The position numbers were made by a program, and so were the translations under genes. From CAJQLB01 sp905479065 (GTDB lineage Bacteria > Bacteroidota > Bacteroidia > Flavobacteriales > Flavobacteriaceae), in assembly GCA_943846735.1 (NCBI GenBank), contig OX044364.1, positions 992,001 to 1,056,000 on the forward strand: a DNA stretch of 64,000 nt. The letters run 5' to 3'. The notes beneath the pieces are model-generated. The model ran no database searches. It was not told where the DNA came from and saw only the letters and a program-made list of their open reading frames with translations. Of this stretch, positions 54,945-63,959 are shown piece after piece; position 1 is the stretch's first letter; each line of letters begins with the position of its first letter.

Positions 54945-56531
54945 TTATTTCTTTGGTGTTAATCGAAAAAACTGTAAATAACTAGATGGATTTTCAATAA
55001 CTCCACGTTCTGAAATAAGCTTTATAGTGATGTTTCTTAGGTTGGCTTTAAATGAAAAGTCATCTAAAATTTCAATAATATCATTATCCAAATATCGCGT
55101 CTTTCTAACATCTAACTCAAGGAAAGAATTTTCAGGCAAATTATCTAACTCTTTAAGAATAGCCCCCTTGTGAAAAAAAGTTACTTGTTCAGCTAAGGTC
55201 ATTTTAAGTTTGCCATCATTTATATTTTGACCCTCAATATGAAGAAAATGCGAGTTTTGATAACTTTTGATCAAGACAACTACGATACCTACTAGAAGTC
55301 CTAATCCAAGACCAATAAGCAAATCAATAAATACAATACCAAAAACTGTCACAGAAAATGGAATGAACTGCTTCCAACCTAGCTCATACATAGATTTAAA
55401 AAGTGTAGGTTTCGCCAATTTATATCCGACTATAAATAATATGGCCGCTAATACAGACAGAGGAATCATATTTAATAAGAGTGGTATTAGAAGTACCGAA
55501 ATTAAAAGTAAAAAACCATGAAAAATAGCTGATATTTTGGTCTTATTATTTGACTGAATATTTGCTGAGCTTCTCACAATAACTTGAGTAATTGGGAGAC
55601 CACCTATCATACCTGAAAAAATATTTCCTGTGCCTTGTGCTAAAAGTTCTCTATTTGTTGGTGTTACTCGTTTTTCAGGATCTAATTTATCAGTGGCCTC
55701 AACACAAAGTAGGGTTTCTAAACTGGCAACTATGGCAATTGTAAATGCTACAACCCAAATTTCAGGATTCGTTATAGCTCCAAAATTGGGAAAACTAAAT
55801 TGTGCCATAAATGAAGAAGTATCTTTCGGAACTGGCACACTCACCAATTGGTTAGCATTAAACCCGAAAGTAGAACTACCCTCATTTATTATGAAGAAAA
55901 TAATTCCAATAACTACAGCTACTAAGGGCCCTTGAATTAATTGAAAAATTTTGGCTTTTTTAGACAATACATTACTCCAAAGGATTAAAATAGCTAAAGA
56001 AATTAACGCAATGAAAGTGGGCCCAAGACTGATATGATTAATCGCATTTAGGATTTCTGAAAATGTATTTTCACCATCGACTTGAATAAAGGCAAAATCA
56101 CCCTCGGGATTAACATCATATCCAAAAAAATGAGGTATTTGCTTTAAAATTATAATAATTCCAATACCTGTTAACATACCTTTTATGACAGATGAAGGGA
56201 AATAGTAACCAATAATACCAGCTCTAAAAACACCAAAAAGGATTTGTATTACTCCTCCCAAAACAACGGCTAAAATAAAATTCTCATATCCTCCAAGGTT
56301 TTCTATCGCTGAAAACACAATGGCTGCTAGACCTGCTGCAGGTCCACTAACACCAACTTGTGATCCGCTAATAGCACCTACAACAATACCTCCTATAATA
56401 CCGGCAATTAAACCAGAAAAAAGTGGGGCTCCACTAGCAAGAGCAATCCCTAGACAAAGAGGTAGTGCTACAAAAAACACGACCACACTCGCAGGTAAGT
56501 CCTTTCTTAAATGTTGTAAATACTTTTTCAT
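54945..56531 (-). CDS. SulP-family anion transporter
   Basis: 528 residues from ATG 56531 (a TTG three codons earlier is not needed). N-terminal FFVALPLCLGIALASGAP, SGPAAGLAAIVFSAIENLGGY and about 12-14 membrane segments; C-terminal STAS-like domain (about 430-528: GAILKELDNLPENSFLELDVRKTRYLDNDI). Members move sulfate or bicarbonate, often with Na+; the absence of a carbonic anhydrase nearby leaves the substrate open. Divergent from a TetR gene. Confidence 0.93.
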   Translation of the reverse strand: MKKYLQHLRKDLPASVVVFFVALPLCLGIALASGAPLFSGLIAGIIGGIVVGAISGSQVGVSGPAAGLAAIVFSAIENLGGYENFILAVVLGGVIQILFGVFRAGIIGYYFPSSVIKGMLTGIGIIIILKQIPHFFGYDVNPEGDFAFIQVDGENTFSEILNAINHISLGPTFIALISLAILILWSNVLSKKAKIFQLIQGPLVAVVIGIIFFIINEGSSTFGFNANQLVSVPVPKDTSSFMAQFSFPNFGAITNPEIWVVAFTIAIVASLETLLCVEATDKLDPEKRVTPTNRELLAQGTGNIFSGMIGGLPITQVIVRSSANIQSNNKTKISAIFHGFLLLISVLLIPLLLNMIPLSVLAAILFIVGYKLAKPTLFKSMYELGWKQFIPFSVTVFGIVFIDLLIGLGLGLLVGIVVVLIKSYQNSHFLHIEGQNINDGKLKMTLAEQVTFFHKGAILKELDNLPENSFLELDVRKTRYLDNDIIEILDDFSFKANLRNITIKLISERGVIENPSSYLQFFRLTPKK

Positions 56532-56548
56532 AAATTGCAATTTAAGTA

Positions 56549-56649
56549 CAAATATATATAAATATTAGTTTTACTTATATAAATATATGTTTTATTAACA
56601 AATATTTTAGTTTTATAAAAATCAGAAATTATTTAATATATTTGCGCCT
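56549..56649. promoter_or_regulatory. SulP-TetR intergenic region: two -7 elements and a direct repeat
   Basis: Minus-strand TATATTTG (complement of 56549-56556) faces SulP. Plus-strand TATATTTG (56637-56644) lies only 5 bp before the TetR ATG. Between them TATATAAATAT occurs twice (56555-56565 and 56576-56586), 21 bp apart, two turns of the helix, a plausible TetR-binding arrangement. Confidence 0.5.
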
Positions 56650-57324
56650 ATGTTTATCTTAACAGATATGTCAATTCCAAAAGGTTTGTCTTTGAGAGAT
56701 CCACTTCAAAGCAAGCTAGGCAAAAGTATTATTACCAACAGTATTATTTTAATTGATGAAATTGGTTTTGAGTCCTTTACCTTCAAAAAGTTAGCATTAA
56801 AAATGCAATCAAATGAAACCTCATTGTATAGGTACTTTGAAAATAAGCATTTTATATTGCTCTATTTAGTGGTATGGTATTGGAATTGGGTAAGTTACCT
56901 TATTGATTACAATACTAAAAACATTACTGATTCGAACAAAAAGCTCAACATTATCATTGATAACTTTGTAGATGCTACCAAAGAAAATCCTTCTATAGAC
57001 TTTGTAAACGAGAAACTCTTACATCGGATCATAATTGCAGAATCCGCAAAAGCGTATCATACAAAAAATATTGATGAGGAGAATAAACAAGGATTTTATA
57101 AAAGTTATAAATCACTGATACAAAAAGTTGCCGATGTCATCCTTGACATAAACCCTGAATTTCCATACCCCCACTCTTTGGCAAACAACTTATTTGAAAT
57201 GGCAAATAATGAAATTTTCTTTGCAGAACATCTACCTCGTCTTACTGATATGAAAGTATCTAATGAAAATTATGAACAGGTCAATAAGTTGTTGAAATAC
57301 TATAAGTCTAAAATGTTAGATTAG
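56650..57324 (+). CDS. TetR/AcrR-family transcriptional regulator
   Basis: 224 residues. HTH at about 25-70 (IITNSIILIDEIGFESFTFKKLALKM, NETSLYRYFENKHFILLYLV). Ligand-binding domain helical. If transcription starts 5-6 bp after the -7 box at 56644, the message is leaderless from ATG 56650; ATG 56668 is the alternative. Divergent from the SulP gene, so it probably controls it and itself. Confidence 0.88.
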   Translation: MFILTDMSIPKGLSLRDPLQSKLGKSIITNSIILIDEIGFESFTFKKLALKMQSNETSLYRYFENKHFILLYLVVWYWNWVSYLIDYNTKNITDSNKKLNIIIDNFVDATKENPSIDFVNEKLLHRIIIAESAKAYHTKNIDEENKQGFYKSYKSLIQKVADVILDINPEFPYPHSLANNLFEMANNEIFFAEHLPRLTDMKVSNENYEQVNKLLKYYKSKMLD

Positions 57325-57520
57325 ATTATAAAATTCACGCGTAAAATAACTTTTTGAAGATTACACAAAAGAACTGATGACAGCATCATGCAAATAGGGA
57401 AACATCTATTGAAATAACATAGAAGCTATTAATAACACAAAGAATTTGAACCTTAATAAAAAACAAGTTTAATAGCGATACTCACCATGTTACGTTTGAT
57501 ACGAAATGAATTATTTTTTA

Positions 57521-57982
57521 TCAAGAACTCATTTTAACTTTTAAGGTCCATTGAAAATTAAAATTGGAGACCTCTATATTTTGAGAATTTATTCCTTTAG
57601 AATTTAGCCAGATCGTCTGCCCCTCACCAGTCTTAATAGCTTTTGCAATAGTAGCGTCTATTTCGTGTCCTTGATTACAAGAAAAAGATATGAGCCCTTT
57701 TGCCTTTTTGCTAAATGTAGCATCATTTTTTAATACCAACATTGAAATATCTTTACCACTCTGATGGATTTTATTCATAACTAAAGCGCCTGTTGATAAT
57801 TCTGCAGCCATACCTTGAACTGCCCAAAACATGGATTTAAATGGATTTTGATTTATCCATTTATATTTTACAGCTACAATACAGCTTTGAGAATTAATAG
57901 ATTTTACACGAACTCCTGAAATAAAGACTAAGGGTAATTTAAAAATATTAAAGACATTGATTTTTTTAGGAGTCAAAAACAT
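57521..57982 (-). CDS. DUF4442 hotdog-fold protein
   Basis: 153 residues. KYKWINQNPFKSMFWAVQGMAAELSTGALVM is the hotdog-helix signature of DUF4442/YiiD-C-like thioesterase-related proteins; the remainder is four or five strands. May act on acyl-CoA or acyl-ACP, but no catalytic residue can be named. Stands alone on the minus strand. Confidence 0.82.
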   Translation of the reverse strand: MFLTPKKINVFNIFKLPLVFISGVRVKSINSQSCIVAVKYKWINQNPFKSMFWAVQGMAAELSTGALVMNKIHQSGKDISMLVLKNDATFSKKAKGLISFSCNQGHEIDATIAKAIKTGEGQTIWLNSKGINSQNIEVSNFNFQWTLKVKMSS

Positions 57983-58061
57983 AAAAGAAAATTTTCATAA
58001 AATTATTGAAAATAAATGACTTTATGATTGTTAAATAAATGTTAATATTTAGTACTATGTA
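57983..58061. other. Start of the 337-bp gap before padR
   Basis: AT-rich, no gene. The rest of this gap (58062-58319) holds the promoters, short ORF and hairpins listed next. Confidence 0.4.
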
Positions 58062-58093
58062 TTGCATAATACCTTTTTTTATATATATATTTG
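58062..58093 (+). promoter_or_regulatory. Strong promoter in the padR upstream region
   Basis: TTG (58062-58064), 21 bp, TATATTTG (58086-58093). Confidence 0.65.
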
Positions 58094-58097
58094 TAAA

Positions 58098-58192
58098 GTC
58101 TAATATGTAAACTCAATAATAATGAATTTCTCTTCTAACAATACTTCGAAAATGACTCGACAATTACTATTTAGTAGCTTGTCATTTTTTTT
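58098..58192 (+). ncRNA. Candidate small RNA or attenuator of the padR-pspC operon
   Basis: About 95 nt from the predicted start after the 58062-58093 promoter to a terminator-like stem. AAAATGAC (58149-58156) pairs with GTCATTTT (58181-58188), a smaller ACTA/TAGT stem lies inside, and T8 follows. A 27-codon ORF (ATG 58122 to TAA 58205) crosses the hairpin. It may be an sRNA, or a leader whose termination controls padR-pspC. No transcript data are available. Confidence 0.4.
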
Positions 58193-58236
58193 AAACTCAT
58201 GGTAAATAAAGAAACTTAAACAGCAATTATCCGTGG

Positions 58237-58260
58237 TAAATTTGAGACACCAAAAGGTGT
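58237..58260 (+). promoter_or_regulatory. Second -7 element and 5' hairpin before padR
   Basis: TAAATTTG (58237-58244), followed by ACACC-aaaa-GGTGT, which would form a small hairpin at the very 5' end of the transcript. The -33 element is weak. Confidence 0.45.
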
Positions 58261-58319
58261 TTTCATGTTGCTGCTGTCGGTATTACTCTGACAAAAAAAC
58301 ATATTAAACAATGCAATAG

Positions 58320-58661
58320 ATGAAGATAGAAAACACAAAAGCTCAAATGCGAAAAGGTGTATTGGAGTACTGTATATTATCCGTTCTTGAAAATAATGAC
58401 GCTTATGTTGCTGAGATCCTCAACACACTCAAAGATGCGAAAATGCTCGTTGTTGAAGGAACCATATATCCATTATTAACACGTCTAAAAAATGCTGGCC
58501 TGCTAGGTTACCGGTGGGAAGAATCAACATCTGGGCCACCGAGAAAGTATTACGGTTTAACAGAGACGGGGAAATTATTTTTAAATGAGTTAAATACTAC
58601 TTGGAGCGAATTACAAAATGCTGTCAATTTAGTAACTAGTAAAAACAATAAGAATGAATAA
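58320..58661 (+). CDS. PadR-family transcriptional regulator
   Basis: 113 residues. QMRKGVLEYCILSVLENNDAYVAEIL, EGTIYPLLTRLKNAGLLGY, GPPRKYYGLTETG: full PadR winged HTH plus dimer helix. PadR regulators bound to PspC genes are typical in Bacteroidota and thought to answer envelope stress. Its end overlaps the pspC-domain gene by 8 bp. Confidence 0.93.
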   Translation: MKIENTKAQMRKGVLEYCILSVLENNDAYVAEILNTLKDAKMLVVEGTIYPLLTRLKNAGLLGYRWEESTSGPPRKYYGLTETGKLFLNELNTTWSELQNAVNLVTSKNNKNE

Positions 58662-60396
58662 AACAATCAACATAAATTTAGCAGGTACCTTTTTTCACAT
58701 TGACGAAGACGCCTTTCAAAAGTTACAGAGATATCTGGAGGCTATTAAAAATTCTTTGACTACCACGCAAGGACAAACAGAGATATTAGCTGATATCGAA
58801 GCTCGTATTGCAGAACTTTTTGGAGAACGAGTAATTCATGAAAGACAGGTAGTCTCGTTAAACGAAGTTGAGGAAATCATCAATATTATGGGACAACCTG
58901 AAGACTATATTGTTGACGAAGAAATTTTTGACGATGAACCCACAGGTAACCCAAATAATACAAACAATAACTCTTCGCGGAAATTATTTCGAGATACCGG
59001 TAATGCCTATATCGGTGGTGTATCATCTGGTCTTGCATATTATTTTGGGGTGGATCCTCTGTGGATTAGAATATTATGGGTGTTTTTATTTTTTGGTTTT
59101 GGAACGGGAATTCTTCTTTACATCTTATTGTGGATATTAATGCCTGCTGCCAAAACAACTGCTGATAAATTAGCGATGTCAGGCAAACCCATAAATATTT
59201 CCAATATTGAGGAAAAAGTAAAAGAAGGGTTTAGCAATGTAAAAGGTAGTTTTGACGATGTTGCAGATCGTATTTCAAATGCCAACTACGATGATGTAAA
59301 CCAAAAGGTAAAAGATAAATCTCGATCTTTTTTTGATACATTGAGAAAAATAATCAAGTTCATTTTTACAATTTTTTCAAAATTTATTGGGGTTATTTTG
59401 ATTATCATGGGGGCATCGACATTAATTGGGCTTACTATTGGCTTGTTTACGGTTGGGGTAGCGGATTTATTCAATTTTCCAAGTATTGATTTTGCCAATG
59501 CTCTAAACTCAACAAATTTACAGTTATGGCTAGTCTCTACAATTGCATTATTTGCTGTTGGTATTCCATTTTTCTACATTTTAATCCTTGGTTTAAAAAT
59601 ACTTTCAAAAAATATCAAATCACTAGGGAATATTACAAACTTTACACTCCTTGGTATTTGGTTAGCGTCCATCATTACACTGGTCGTTTTTACCGTAAAA
59701 GAAATTAATGAACATATCTATACAGAGAGTGTGACTGTAAAAACAGAATTAGCTGTAACGAGCAAGGACACGTTGTATGTAAAAATGTCAGACAATGTAA
59801 ATAACTATCGTTCGAGCTCAAGCCCATTGTATAGAAATGGAGATGATTTTAAAATTATCATGACCAATGACAGTATTAGAAAACTTTATAATACGGATGT
59901 TCGATTGATTTTCAGATCCTCGAAAGAATCATTGACAACAATTAGTGTTGAAAAGATTGCCAATGGAAGTGATTTTCAGACAGCAAAACAACGAGCAAAA
60001 AATATTGATTATAATTATGATTTTACTAACGGGAACTTAGAACTCGACCCATTTCTTTTGACAAGTTTTGAAGATAAATTTAGTAATCAACGCATCAAAA
60101 TAACTATTTACATTCCAGAGGGAGCCATTGTGTGGACTGATGAGAACACCTATTCATTTCACAGAAACACACGAGAATACAAAGATATTTTGGATAATGG
60201 ATTTGAGGAGCATTTTCTTGAAGTCACCAAAAATGACGTTTTATGTTTAGACTGTTCTAAAAGATCAAAATATAATATAAATATGGATATCAACATGGGA
60301 GATTCAAGTATTAAAATAAACGGAGATAGCTTAAGATTAGATACTCCCAAAGTACCAACTACACCGGGGGTACCAGCAAAAACAAAAAACAATTAA
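58654..60396 (+). CDS. PspC-domain membrane protein
   Basis: 580 residues. N-terminal acidic part with regular helices (about 1-95, GQTEILADIEARIAELFGERV), PspC domain at about 108-170 (RDTGNAYIGGVSSGLAYYFGVDPLWIR, ILLYILLWILMPA), a coiled/helical linker, three or four more membrane segments (about 230-360) and a beta-rich C-terminal domain ending in Pro-rich TPKVPTTPGVPAKTK. Phage-shock-protein C-like; inner membrane stress protein. Cotranscribed with padR. Confidence 0.9.
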   Translation: MNKTININLAGTFFHIDEDAFQKLQRYLEAIKNSLTTTQGQTEILADIEARIAELFGERVIHERQVVSLNEVEEIINIMGQPEDYIVDEEIFDDEPTGNPNNTNNNSSRKLFRDTGNAYIGGVSSGLAYYFGVDPLWIRILWVFLFFGFGTGILLYILLWILMPAAKTTADKLAMSGKPINISNIEEKVKEGFSNVKGSFDDVADRISNANYDDVNQKVKDKSRSFFDTLRKIIKFIFTIFSKFIGVILIIMGASTLIGLTIGLFTVGVADLFNFPSIDFANALNSTNLQLWLVSTIALFAVGIPFFYILILGLKILSKNIKSLGNITNFTLLGIWLASIITLVVFTVKEINEHIYTESVTVKTELAVTSKDTLYVKMSDNVNNYRSSSSPLYRNGDDFKIIMTNDSIRKLYNTDVRLIFRSSKESLTTISVEKIANGSDFQTAKQRAKNIDYNYDFTNGNLELDPFLLTSFEDKFSNQRIKITIYIPEGAIVWTDENTYSFHRNTREYKDILDNGFEEHFLEVTKNDVLCLDCSKRSKYNINMDINMGDSSIKINGDSLRLDTPKVPTTPGVPAKTKNN

Positions 60397-60533
60397 AATA
60401 TATAACAAAATTAGCCTAAACTAATTATATCCATAAAGCTTGATACTTTACTACGTCAAACAAGATAAAAGTAAGAAAGTCATTAATGACATTACACTAT
60501 GATAACTCTGTTAAAAATAATAATTACCATCAT

Positions 60534-60573
60534 TATCATACTTTTAAATTACTCATAATTTGAAAGTATGATA
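60534..60573. repeat. Long stem-loop between convergent pspC and trxB
   Basis: TATCATACTTT (60534-60544) with AAAGTATGATA (60563-60573), one U-G wobble, then AAATT/AATTT over a 6-nt ACTCAT loop, about 17 bp. No U-run on either side. Just before it, GTCATTAATGAC (60479-60490) is a 12-bp palindrome. Confidence 0.6.
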
Positions 60574-60632
60574 CTCCTCTTAAAATTGTCTATCCGCATT
60601 GTATAACTATCAAGATTCTATCAATCACCTTT

Positions 60633-61586
60633 CTAAAGAGCAGTTTTCGAGGCCAACCAACGCTCAGCGTCCAATGCAGCCATACAACCTGTTCCAGCAG
60701 CAGTTACAGCCTGTCTGTAAACATGATCTGCAGCGTCACCGGATACGAAAACGCCCGGAACATTGGTTTTGGAAGTTCCGGGAGTATTGATAATATAACC
60801 TGTCTCGTCTAAATTCAAAAATTCTTGGAAAATACCGGTATTTGGCTGATGTCCAATAGCAACAAAAAAACCTGTGGCAATGATATCATGTTTTTCATTT
60901 GTTAAATTATTAAAAACACGAACTCCTGTTACGACCTGACCATCTCCTAATACTTCATCAGTTTCAGTATTAAAGAGTATGTCGATATTTTCAGTATTCT
61001 TGACGCGATTTGCCATTATTTTTGACGCTCTAAATTGATCCCTTCTAACCAGCATCGTAACTTTCGTGCATAACTTCGATAAATAATGGGCCTCTTCACA
61101 TGCGGAATCTCCTGCACCTACAATCACTACTTCTTGATTACGATAGAAAAAGCCATCACAAACAGCGCAAGCAGATACACCACCACCTAACTTTAAATAC
61201 TTCTGCTCAGAGTCTAAACCTAAGTATTTTGCAGATGCTCCAGTGGAAATAATTACAGTTTCACAGTGAATTTCTTTTACGTCATTTACCCACACTTTAT
61301 GGACATCTGCTGAGAAATCTACCTTCGTAATCCAACCGTCTCGAACATCTGTTTCAAAACGCTCAGCTTGTTTTTGTAATTCAATCATCATTTCCGGTCC
61401 CGTAACTCCCTCAGGATATCCTGGGAAATTTTCTACTTCATTGGTTGTGGTCAATTGACCTCCCGGTTGAGTTCCTTGATAAAGAATTGGACTCATATTA
61501 GCCCTTGCTGCATAAATAGCAGCGGTATATCCAGCTGGACCAGAACCAATAATTAAACATTTTACTTTCTCTATTTGATCAGACAT
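60633..61586 (-). CDS. trxB: Thioredoxin reductase
   Basis: 317 residues from ATG 61586 (MSDQIEKVKCLIIGSG); the longer frame is not needed. FAD motif GSGPAGYTAAIYAARA, redox CAVC in SACAVCDGFF, NADPH motif GAGDSACEEA and C-terminal GVFVSGDAADHVYRQAVTAAGTGCMAALDAE. Keeps thioredoxin reduced. Convergent with the pspC gene. Confidence 0.96.
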   Translation of the reverse strand: MSDQIEKVKCLIIGSGPAGYTAAIYAARANMSPILYQGTQPGGQLTTTNEVENFPGYPEGVTGPEMMIELQKQAERFETDVRDGWITKVDFSADVHKVWVNDVKEIHCETVIISTGASAKYLGLDSEQKYLKLGGGVSACAVCDGFFYRNQEVVIVGAGDSACEEAHYLSKLCTKVTMLVRRDQFRASKIMANRVKNTENIDILFNTETDEVLGDGQVVTGVRVFNNLTNEKHDIIATGFFVAIGHQPNTGIFQEFLNLDETGYIINTPGTSKTNVPGVFVSGDAADHVYRQAVTAAGTGCMAALDAERWLASKTAL

Positions 61587-61681
61587 ATCTTTGAATTTTA
61601 ATGAAACAAAAGTAGGACTTTTGGCCAAAATGATACTTAGAAGTTATTAACAGTTTAGATGAGAAAATATTACTTAAAAAC

Positions 61682-61707
61682 AAAAGCTCAACGGTAGTTG
61701 AGCTTTT
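61682..61707 (-). terminator. Terminator of tRNA-Pro
   Basis: AAAAGCTCAAC / GTTGAGCTTTT stem immediately past the tRNA on the minus strand, T-rich after it. Confidence 0.82.
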
Positions 61708-61711
61708 TGTG

Positions 61712-61786
61712 TCGGGGTGGCAGGATTCGAACCTGCGACCTCCGCGTCCCAAACGCGGCGCGATAACCGGGCTACGCTACACCCCG
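61712..61786 (-). tRNA. tRNA-Pro (anticodon TGG)
   Basis: 75-nt cloverleaf on the minus strand. The acceptor stem CGGGGTG/CACCCCG is perfect, the anticodon stem CCGCG/CGCGG carries TTTGGGA with anticodon TGG, and the T loop is GGTTCGAATCC. CCA is not encoded. Confidence 0.97.
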
Positions 61787-61810
61787 AAATGATTATCAAA
61801 ATTCAAGCTG

Positions 61811-61839
61811 CAAATATAATGTTTTTATATATATCCCAA
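61811..61839 (-). promoter_or_regulatory. Promoter of tRNA-Pro
   Basis: The minus strand shows TTG (complement of 61837-61839), 18 bp, TATATTTG (complement of 61811-61818). Spacing one base short of typical. Confidence 0.6.
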
Positions 61840-61879
61840 TAATATTATTCTTAAATTTATACGCATCAATACTAAAATT

Positions 61880-62980
61880 ATGAAATCAAATTTAATCTGT
61901 TTAATAAGCCTATTATGCTTTATTTCGTGCGCTCAAAAAAAATCCAAAACACCCTCTAATTACACATACGAGATCGTAGTACCTGACATAAATATTCCTT
62001 GGGGATTCGCATTTCTACCGGATAATTCAATACTCATAACTGAAAAGAGTGGAGTGCTTATTCATTTTAAAAATGATTCTAAATCCTTCATAAAAGAATT
62101 ACCCGAAATAATTGTTCAAGGACAAGGTGGATTAATGGACATAGAACTACATCCTAATTATCCCGAAAATGGTTGGGTATACATATCTTATGCTTCATCA
62201 GATGGCACAGGAAAAGGTGCGAACACAGCCATAATGCGATTTAAAATTCAGAATAAAACTGCTATTGAAAAGCAACTTCTTTATAAAGCAACTCCAAATA
62301 GCGGTCGGGGTCAACATTTTGGGTCAAGATTAGAATTTGATAATGACGGTTTTCTATATTTTTCAATTGGAGATCGTGGAAATAGAGATATTAACCCACA
62401 AAATATTGAGAGAGATTGTGGAAAAATATATCGTTTATTAGACAATGGGAATATTCCTATTGACAATCCTTTTGTCAAAGATAGAAATGCAAAAAAAGCC
62501 ATCTTCTCTTACGGTCATAGAAATCCTCAAGGAATGGTCAAACATCCTACAACGGGAAAAATTTGGGTGCATGAGCATGGCCCTCGTGGTGGAGACGAAA
62601 TAAATATAATTGCATCAGGGAAAAATTATGGTTGGCCAATTATTAGTTACGGGATAAATTACAGTGGAACTAAATTTACAAATTTGACAACATTAGATGG
62701 TATGGAACAACCCATTCATTATTGGAAGCCATCAATAGCTCCAAGCGGCATGGAATTTATAACAAGTGATGTTTACCCTGAATGGAAAGGAAATCTCATG
62801 GTAGGAGCCTTAAAATTTCAATATTTAAATCGTTGTATTATTAAAAACAATAAAGTTATCGAAGAAGAAAAATTGTTAGAGGGACTTGGACGAGTGAGAT
62901 CTGTCAAACAAGGTAACGACGGATATCTTTATGTAGGTATTGAAAATGTTGGAATTGTTAAAATAATTCCCAAGAAATAG
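61880..62980 (+). CDS. PQQ-dependent aldose-sugar dehydrogenase-type lipoprotein
   Basis: 366 residues, lipoprotein signal (Cys near 17, FISCAQKK). Six-bladed propeller of the soluble glucose/aldose-sugar dehydrogenase (YliI/GDH-B) type: PWGFAFLPDNSILITEKSG, GQGGLMDIELHPNY, RIFR-like first blade turns, HFGSRLEFDNDGFLYFSIGDRG, YGHRNPQGMVKHPTTG, HGPRGGDEINII. The catalytic His would be the one in GQHFGSR. PQQ is not made in every bacterium that carries it, so the cofactor is inferred. Confidence 0.9.
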   Translation: MKSNLICLISLLCFISCAQKKSKTPSNYTYEIVVPDINIPWGFAFLPDNSILITEKSGVLIHFKNDSKSFIKELPEIIVQGQGGLMDIELHPNYPENGWVYISYASSDGTGKGANTAIMRFKIQNKTAIEKQLLYKATPNSGRGQHFGSRLEFDNDGFLYFSIGDRGNRDINPQNIERDCGKIYRLLDNGNIPIDNPFVKDRNAKKAIFSYGHRNPQGMVKHPTTGKIWVHEHGPRGGDEINIIASGKNYGWPIISYGINYSGTKFTNLTTLDGMEQPIHYWKPSIAPSGMEFITSDVYPEWKGNLMVGALKFQYLNRCIIKNNKVIEEEKLLEGLGRVRSVKQGNDGYLYVGIENVGIVKIIPKK

Positions 62981-63016
62981 TCTTATGTTTGTAGCAACTA
63001 ATCTATTAAATTACAC

Positions 63017-63622
63017 ATGCTAATCATTGGTATTGCTGGAGGTACAGGGTGCGGTAAAACAACCGTTGTAAACCAAATTTTAAATGAATTACCTGAAGGA
63101 GAGGTTGGCGTTATTTCCCAAGATTCTTACTACAAGGATACAACGCATTTAGATTACAAAGAACGTGTTAAAATAAATTTTGATCATCCCAGATCCATCG
63201 ATTTTGATTTATTAACAGCACACCTTAAAGATTTAAAAAACAATAAACCCATAAACCAACCAGTATATTCATTTATCGAGCACAACAGAACAGGAGATAC
63301 GATTAAAACAACACCTCGAAAAGTGATCATTGTTGAAGGTATTTTAATTTTGACAAATCCTGAATTGAGAGATTTATTTGATATTAAAATATTTGTCCAT
63401 GCGGATAGTGATGAAAGATTAATAAGAAGATTAAAACGTGATACATCGGAGCGTGGAAGAGATTTGGACGAAGTTTTACTGAGGTATCAATCAACCTTGA
63501 AACCAATGCATCAACAATTTATTGAACCGATGAAAGAATATGCCGATCTTATTATTCCAAACAATAAATACAATACTGTTGCTATTAATATTGTAAAGAC
63601 CATTATAAACGAGAGACTTTAA
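63017..63622 (+). CDS. udk: Uridine kinase
   Basis: Phosphorylates uridine and cytidine in salvage. 201 residues. P-loop GGTGCGKTT, QDSYYKD, FDHPRSIDFDLL, the YSFIEHNRTGDT segment and the IVEGILIL strand are all typical of Udk. It starts a tight unit with the FtsB/DivIC-like gene 1 bp downstream. Confidence 0.96.
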   Translation: MLIIGIAGGTGCGKTTVVNQILNELPEGEVGVISQDSYYKDTTHLDYKERVKINFDHPRSIDFDLLTAHLKDLKNNKPINQPVYSFIEHNRTGDTIKTTPRKVIIVEGILILTNPELRDLFDIKIFVHADSDERLIRRLKRDTSERGRDLDEVLLRYQSTLKPMHQQFIEPMKEYADLIIPNNKYNTVAINIVKTIINERL

Positions 63623-63623
63623 A

Positions 63624-63959
63624 ATGACTTTTTTTAATTCAAAATACAAGTTTCTCTTTCGGCCCTTCAAAAATATATTTCTATTAATAAGTTTGGTATT
63701 TTTAATTTGGATGCTTTTTTTTGATAGTAATTCATGGATGATTCATCACGAACTAAACCAAGATTTGAAAAAATTAGAAGATGAAAAAAATTACTACAAC
63801 CAAGAAATTAAAAAAGACCTTATCGAAATAAAAAAATTGAGCTCAGATGAAGGGTTAGAAAAGTTTGCGAGAGAAGAGTACCATATGAAAAAAAGTGATG
63901 AAGACATTTACATCATTGAGTACGAGGATAGCATAAGAAAACAGAAAGGAGATGACTAA
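63624..63959 (+). CDS. Septum-formation initiator (FtsB/DivIC-like)
   Basis: 111 residues: a short cytoplasmic N-terminus, one membrane segment (about 15-32), then a coiled coil (about 42-75: HELNQDLKKLEDEKNYYNQEIKKDLIEIKKL) and a small C-terminal part with EKFAREEYHMKK, the FtsB/DivIC pattern. Part of the divisome bridge. udk lies 1 bp upstream; the next gene overlaps its end by 8 bp. Confidence 0.88.
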   Translation: MTFFNSKYKFLFRPFKNIFLLISLVFLIWMLFFDSNSWMIHHELNQDLKKLEDEKNYYNQEIKKDLIEIKKLSSDEGLEKFAREEYHMKKSDEDIYIIEYEDSIRKQKGDD

